Positions 60,655-64,000 of a stretch of 64,000 bases of DNA are shown in pieces. The notes below the pieces were generated by a model. It had not been told where the DNA came from and searched no databases. It was given only the letters and a program-made list of their open reading frames with translations. The stretch is from Bacteroidota bacterium (GTDB lineage: Bacteria; Bacteroidota; Bacteroidia; Flavobacteriales; Flavobacteriaceae), in NCBI GenBank assembly GCA_020161455.1, contig JAIUNZ010000006.1, forward strand, positions 1 through 64,000, in the 5' to 3' direction. Position 1 is the stretch's first letter, and each line of letters starts with the position of its first letter. The position numbers and the translations under genes are program-made.

Positions 60655-60668
60655 AGTGCGGGTAATAG
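60655..60668 (+). repeat. Right attachment repeat (in tRNA-Leu 3' end)
   Basis: AGTGCGGGTAATAG, the direct repeat of 52238-52251. It covers the acceptor-stem 3' strand, discriminator base and two following bases. Confidence 0.8.
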
Positions 60669-60738
60669 GACTCGAACCTACACGCCTTGCGGCACCAGAT
60701 CCTAAGTCTGGCATGTCTACCAATTTCACCATACCCGC
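60657..60738 (-). tRNA. tRNA-Leu (anticodon UAG)
   Basis: An 82-nt cloverleaf: acceptor stem GCGGGTA/TACCCGC, D-arm with GAAATTGGTAGAC, anticodon stem CCAGA/TCTGG with loop CTTAGGA (anticodon TAG), a class II variable arm (TGCC-GCAA-GGCG), T-arm with TTCGAGT, discriminator A. CCA is not encoded. It reads CUA and possibly other CUN leucine codons. Its 3' end is the integration site of the element, and the gene is intact because the element restores the end. Confidence 0.97.
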
Positions 60739-60785
60739 AAAATTGTGAGTGCAAATATAATCAATAATTTTAAATTACAAACTTC

Positions 60786-60830
60786 AAATCCCAAATTCCA
60801 AATAAATAATAAATTTGGAATTTGGGATTT
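60786..60830. repeat. 18-bp perfect inverted repeat
   Basis: The arm 60786-60803 (AAATCCCAAATTCCAAAT) is fully complementary to 60813-60830 with a 9-bp spacer. It lies between tRNA-Leu and the dipeptidase promoter; possibly a dispersed flavobacterial repeat or a bidirectional terminator. Confidence 0.75.
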
Positions 60831-60851
60831 CGCTTTTGGGATTTCTATTTG

Positions 60852-60859
60852 TATATTTG
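60852..60859 (+). promoter_or_regulatory. -7 promoter box (TATATTTG) for the dipeptidase
   Basis: TATATTTG, 22 bp before the ATG at 60882. Confidence 0.6.
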
Positions 60860-60881
60860 AAGTTATAAAACAGTTAACACA

Positions 60882-62270
60882 ATGGACAACATCAAACAAT
60901 ACGTTCAAGAAAACAAAGAACGATTTATCAACGAATTAATTGAATTATTAAAAATTCCTTCTGTAAGTGCGGATAGTGCTTATGCACATGATGTACTTGC
61001 AACAGCAGATGCCGTAAAAGAAAGCTTGAAAAATGCAGGTTGCCAACACGTTGAAATATGCGAAACTGAAGGTTATCCAATCGTTTTTGGAAAACATATC
61101 ATTGACGAAAATTTACCTACTGTCTTGGTTTACGGACATTATGATGTTCAACCTCCAGACCCAATAGAACTTTGGACTTCACCTCCATTTGAACCTGTAA
61201 TCAAAGCAACTGAAATTCATCCCGAGGGTGCTATTTTTGCTCGTGGAGCTTGTGATGATAAAGGTCAAATGTATATGCATGTAAAAGCTTTTGAATACAT
61301 GATTAAAAACAATTGTTTACCTTGTAACGTTAAATTTATGATTGAAGGTGAAGAAGAAGTCGGCTCTAAAAGCTTAGGCACATTTGTAGAAAACAATCAA
61401 GAGAAATTGGCAAATGATGTAATTTTAATTTCAGATACTGGAATGATTTCTAACCAACAGCCAAGTATTACAACTGGCCTACGTGGTTTAAGCTATGTAG
61501 AAGTGGAAGTAACTGGTCCAAATCGTGATTTACATTCAGGATTATACGGTGGCGCAGTAGCAAACCCAATTAACATTTTATCAAAAATGATTGCTTCACT
61601 TCATGATGAAAACAATCATATCACCATTCCTGGTTTTTATGATAAGGTGGAAGAACTTTCTGCTGCTGAAAGAGCCGAAATGGCAAAAGCGCCATTTAGT
61701 ATAGAAAATTATAAAAAAGCTTTAGACATTAATGATGTTTATGGTGAAACGGGTTATGTAACCAACGAAAGAAACTCTATTCGTCCAACATTAGATGTAA
61801 ACGGAATTTGGGGTGGTTATACTGGCGAAGGTGCAAAAACAGTAATCGCTAGCAAAGCAAATGCAAAAATTTCTATGCGATTGGTTCCAAATCAAGATTG
61901 GCATGAAATTACAGAATTGTTCACGAAACATTTTGAAAGCATCGCGCCAAAAGCAGTAACAGTAACCGTTACACCTCATCATGGCGGACAAGGTTATGTA
62001 ACGCCAATTGACAGTATTGGTTATCAAGCAGCAAACAAAGCGTACACACAATCTTTTGGAGTTCCTGCTATTCCTGTTCGTTCTGGCGGAAGTATTCCAA
62101 TTGTAGCGTTATTTGAAAAAGAGTTAAAATCCAAAACAATCTTGATGGGATTTGGTTTGGATAGCGATGCCATTCATTCTCCAAATGAACATTTTGGAGT
62201 TTTTAATTACTTAAAAGGAATTGAAACAATTCCGTTGTTTTATAAATATTTTGTGGAAATGAGCAAGTAA
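60882..62270 (+). CDS. M20-family dipeptidase
   Basis: A 462-residue zinc peptidase of the M20/ArgE/DapE/CNDP2 type. Metal ligands lie in VYGHYDVQPPDP (His, Asp), ARGACDDKGQ (Asp), MIEGEEEVGS (catalytic Glu) and the C-terminal AIHSPNEHFGVF (His). The dimerisation domain starts near GLRGLSYVEVEVTGPNRDLH. No signal peptide, so a cytosolic di- or tripeptidase. First host gene beyond the element; single-gene unit with its own promoter. Confidence 0.92.
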   Translation: MDNIKQYVQENKERFINELIELLKIPSVSADSAYAHDVLATADAVKESLKNAGCQHVEICETEGYPIVFGKHIIDENLPTVLVYGHYDVQPPDPIELWTSPPFEPVIKATEIHPEGAIFARGACDDKGQMYMHVKAFEYMIKNNCLPCNVKFMIEGEEEVGSKSLGTFVENNQEKLANDVILISDTGMISNQQPSITTGLRGLSYVEVEVTGPNRDLHSGLYGGAVANPINILSKMIASLHDENNHITIPGFYDKVEELSAAERAEMAKAPFSIENYKKALDINDVYGETGYVTNERNSIRPTLDVNGIWGGYTGEGAKTVIASKANAKISMRLVPNQDWHEITELFTKHFESIAPKAVTVTVTPHHGGQGYVTPIDSIGYQAANKAYTQSFGVPAIPVRSGGSIPIVALFEKELKSKTILMGFGLDSDAIHSPNEHFGVFNYLKGIETIPLFYKYFVEMSK

Positions 62271-62323
62271 AATACTAAAAACTATAAAAATTCGTTCTAA
62301 TATAGAATAGATTTTTTTTTAAA

Positions 62324-62743
62324 ATGAAAAAACAACACTTAACTATAATTTTTCTTTTCTTAAGCTGTTTGCTTTTATCTAATTGTAAAATTAATCGAAC
62401 TGTAAATGGATTAAAACACGGGAAATGGATTACAATTGACACTATAAACAATGAAATCTATAAGCGTGTTGAATTTTACAAAAAAGGAGAAGAAATTCGT
62501 ACATGGAAAAACCATAAAAACAAGAAAAAGTACAAGACAGAAAAATATAAAAAAGGTATTTGCTTGGTCACATACTATCATCAGAATGGTAAAATTGCCA
62601 TTAAAGGTCAAACAAAACAAGAGGTTTCAGAAAAAGAAATTCATTGGTTTTACTTTGGCGATTGGTTGTTTTTTGATGAAAATGGCATATTAACTCAAAC
62701 CAAAATATACGAAAACGGAACTTTTATAAATGATTTTGATTAA
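62324..62743 (+). CDS. MORN-like repeat lipoprotein
   Basis: A 139-residue lipoprotein (lipobox LLLSNCKINR). After the anchor it has short repeats of the MORN/YwqK type (GLKHGKWITIDTINNEIYKR, YYHQNGKIAIKGQTKQ, FGDWLFFDENGIL, KIYENGTFINDFD). Such proteins are common in Flavobacteriia and are sometimes labelled antitoxin-like, but no toxin is adjacent. Location is probably the periplasmic side of a membrane. Function unknown. Confidence 0.7.
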   Translation: MKKQHLTIIFLFLSCLLLSNCKINRTVNGLKHGKWITIDTINNEIYKRVEFYKKGEEIRTWKNHKNKKKYKTEKYKKGICLVTYYHQNGKIAIKGQTKQEVSEKEIHWFYFGDWLFFDENGILTQTKIYENGTFINDFD

Positions 62744-62783
62744 TTCATTGATTTGAAAAACAATAAATTATAATTTTTGGCGT

Positions 62784-62791
62784 TATATTTG
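62784..62791 (+). promoter_or_regulatory. -7 promoter box (TATATTTG) for the DUF4407 gene
   Basis: TATATTTG, 29 bp before the ATG at 62821. The leader consists of AATCATT and AATCAATC short repeats. Confidence 0.6.
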
Positions 62792-62820
62792 TATATCATC
62801 AATCATTAAATCAATCAATC

Positions 62821-63921
62821 ATGTTAAAACGTTTCTTTCTTCTTTGTTCTGGTGTTGATAGCAACATTGTGAACTCTTGTTCAAACGGTGAACAAAACAA
62901 ATATGCCGGAATTGGCGCTACCGTTTTCTTTACAGCAGTTATGGCATTTATTGCCAGTAGTTATGCGCTTTTTACAGTTTTTAACAATCCATATATTGCC
63001 ATGGGTTTTGGATTAGTTTGGGGTTTTCTAATTTTTAATTTAGACCGATTTATCGTTTCTACTATTAAAAAAAGAGACAGTTTTTTAGACGAATTTATTC
63101 AAGCAACACCACGAATAGCTTTGGCAATTGTAATTGCAATTGTGATTTCAAAACCATTGGAAATTAAAATTTTTGAAAAAGAAATTGCTGTGGTTTTGTT
63201 GAAAGAAAAAAACGAAATGGTAATGGCAAACAAAAAGCAAGTAACTAATTATTTCCAAAGTGATGTTGACAAAAACAAAGCTGAAATTGATAGTTTGAAA
63301 AGCGATATTACTAAAAAAGAAAAAGAAGTAAACGATTTATATTCCGTTTTTATTACCGAAGCTGAAGGCACAAAAGGAACTATGAAACTAGGAAAAGGTC
63401 CAGTTTATAAAGAGAAACGTGAAAAACACGATATGGCGTTGAAACAACTCGATTCGCTCAAAGCGATGAACGCCGTAAAAATAAAAGACAAAGAAGCTAA
63501 AGCCAAAACTTTACAAGCTGATTTAGATAAAAAAGTTGCCGAAACCCAACCTATAATTGATGGCTTTGATGGGTTAATGGCTCGTATAAATGCACTTGGA
63601 AAGTTACCTCAACTTCCGTCATTGTTTATTATGTTGTTGTTTTTAGCAATAGAAACTTCGCCAATTATTGCCAAATTATTATCTCCAAAAAGTGAATTTG
63701 ATTTTAAACAAGAAGATGCCGAAATGGGAATTAAAAACGTATTGTCTCAAAATCGTTACCAAAGTGAATTGCAACGTAAAACCGATGCTGAGATTTATGA
63801 TAAAGTATATGCTGACATTAAAGACGATAAAGAATTGTACAATTACAAACGAAAAGGCGCATTGGAATTATTGAAATTGCAAGCTGATGGATTTGTAGAA
63901 AAGCAAAAGAAGTCAATGTAA
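62821..63921 (+). CDS. DUF4407-family membrane protein
   Basis: A 366-residue membrane protein. Three helices near the N-terminus (GIGATVFFTAVMAFIASSYA, AMGFGLVWGFLIFNLDRFIV, RIALAIVIAIVISKPLEIKI), a long charged coiled coil (about residues 140-245), a fourth helix (LPSLFIMLLFLAIETSPIIA) and a charged helical tail. NLDRFIVST and ISKPLEIKIFEKEI are hallmarks of DUF4407. Function of the family is unknown. Its coiled coil probably faces the periplasm or cytoplasm as one long rod. Single gene. Confidence 0.9.
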   Translation: MLKRFFLLCSGVDSNIVNSCSNGEQNKYAGIGATVFFTAVMAFIASSYALFTVFNNPYIAMGFGLVWGFLIFNLDRFIVSTIKKRDSFLDEFIQATPRIALAIVIAIVISKPLEIKIFEKEIAVVLLKEKNEMVMANKKQVTNYFQSDVDKNKAEIDSLKSDITKKEKEVNDLYSVFITEAEGTKGTMKLGKGPVYKEKREKHDMALKQLDSLKAMNAVKIKDKEAKAKTLQADLDKKVAETQPIIDGFDGLMARINALGKLPQLPSLFIMLLFLAIETSPIIAKLLSPKSEFDFKQEDAEMGIKNVLSQNRYQSELQRKTDAEIYDKVYADIKDDKELYNYKRKGALELLKLQADGFVEKQKKSM

Positions 63922-63929
63922 AATGTAAC

Positions 63930-63975
63930 CGCAAAGTTCGCAAAGTATTTTCGCAAGGTTCGCAAGGATTTTACA
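63930..63975. repeat. Short direct repeats (CGCAAAG/CGCAAGG type)
   Basis: CGCAAAGT occurs twice, then CGCAAGG twice in tandem-like order. This resembles a dispersed intergenic repeat I recall in Flavobacterium. It runs close to the window end. Confidence 0.5.
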
Positions 63976-64000
63976 AATACAAAACCCAACATAATGTTGG

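Larger units (their letters stand above)
52238..60668. mobile_element. 8.4-kb integrative element in tRNA-Leu, satellite-like
   Basis: The element is bounded by a 14-bp direct repeat (52238-52251 and 60655-60668) that includes the 3' end of tRNA-Leu. Content in order: arm sites, tyrosine recombinase, unknown protein, excisionase-like HTH, membrane protein, leader RNA, unknown protein, primase-helicase, iteron field, small RNA, NYN nuclease, large structured RNA, arm sites, replacement terminator, tRNA. No capsid, portal, terminase, relaxase or secretion gene is present. Integrase plus excisionase plus primase-helicase with adjacent iterons is the core set of phage satellites and of some replicating genomic islands. 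Which of these it is remains an inference. Confidence 0.8.

Noticed and set aside
52238..60668. Integrative conjugative element
   Set aside because: No relaxase, coupling protein or secretion genes are present between the att repeats.
60786..60830. End of an insertion sequence
   Set aside because: The arms are perfectly complementary with only a 9-bp spacer and no transposase nearby; a hairpin or small dispersed repeat is more likely.

Overview
The window looks like a chromosomal segment of a Flavobacteriaceae bacterium, most likely Flavobacterium or a close relative. The base composition is AT-rich, promoters carry the Bacteroidota -7 box TAnnTTTG, and there are few Shine-Dalgarno sites. 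Type IX secretion (T9SS) C-terminal sorting domains, SusC/SusD proteins, mevalonate-pathway genes and an archaeal-type prenyl-glycerol lipid transferase point the same way.

Region by region. (1) 1-3.4 kb, minus strand: a copper-handling operon (Cys-rich protein, HMA/DUF3347 lipoprotein, HMA-AraC regulator, CopA). CopA is cut off after its actuator domain, so the operon is broken at the window edge. (2) 3.4-6.7 kb: deoC, a full aldehyde dehydrogenase and a short non-catalytic ALDH paralogue (deoxyribose-5-P to acetaldehyde to acetate), then a large AsmA-like protein. (3) 9.6-31.7 kb: a starch/maltodextrin utilisation locus. On the minus strand are susC, susD, a SusE-like lipoprotein and a T9SS-secreted alpha-amylase. 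On the plus strand are a LacI regulator, an MFS sugar importer, beta-phosphoglucomutase, GH65 maltose phosphorylase, GH13, GH31, a second GH13 and a GDPD. The enzymes form a coherent route from extracellular starch to glucose-6-phosphate. A 42-bp tandem-repeat ORF and the remnant of another GH13 gene interrupt it. (4) 31.7-44.5 kb: tandem 168-bp repeats, a flavoprotein, a decayed fibronectin-III gene and three large paralogous T9SS surface proteins with duplicated terminators. (5) 44.5-52.1 kb: TspO, mevalonate kinase and decarboxylase, a UbiA-type transferase, a pseudouridine synthase, an NTF2-like protein, a DUF885 lipoprotein and a hypothetical.

(6) 52.24-60.67 kb: an 8.4-kb integrative element inserted in the 3' end of tRNA-Leu(UAG). 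It carries a tyrosine recombinase, an excisionase-like protein, three unknown proteins, a TOPRIM/P-loop primase-helicase and a NYN-domain nuclease, but no capsid or conjugation genes, which resembles a phage satellite. Much of it is non-coding but highly ordered: paired recombinase arm sites at both ends, an iteron field that looks like a replication origin, a three-hairpin small RNA, a leader RNA with mutually exclusive stems, and a ~480-nt ornate structured RNA on the minus strand ending in a strong terminator. The element also displaced the tRNA's own terminator to its far end and supplied a replacement. This element and its RNAs are the most interesting part of the window. (7) 60.7-64 kb: an M20 dipeptidase, a MORN-like lipoprotein and a DUF4407 membrane protein.
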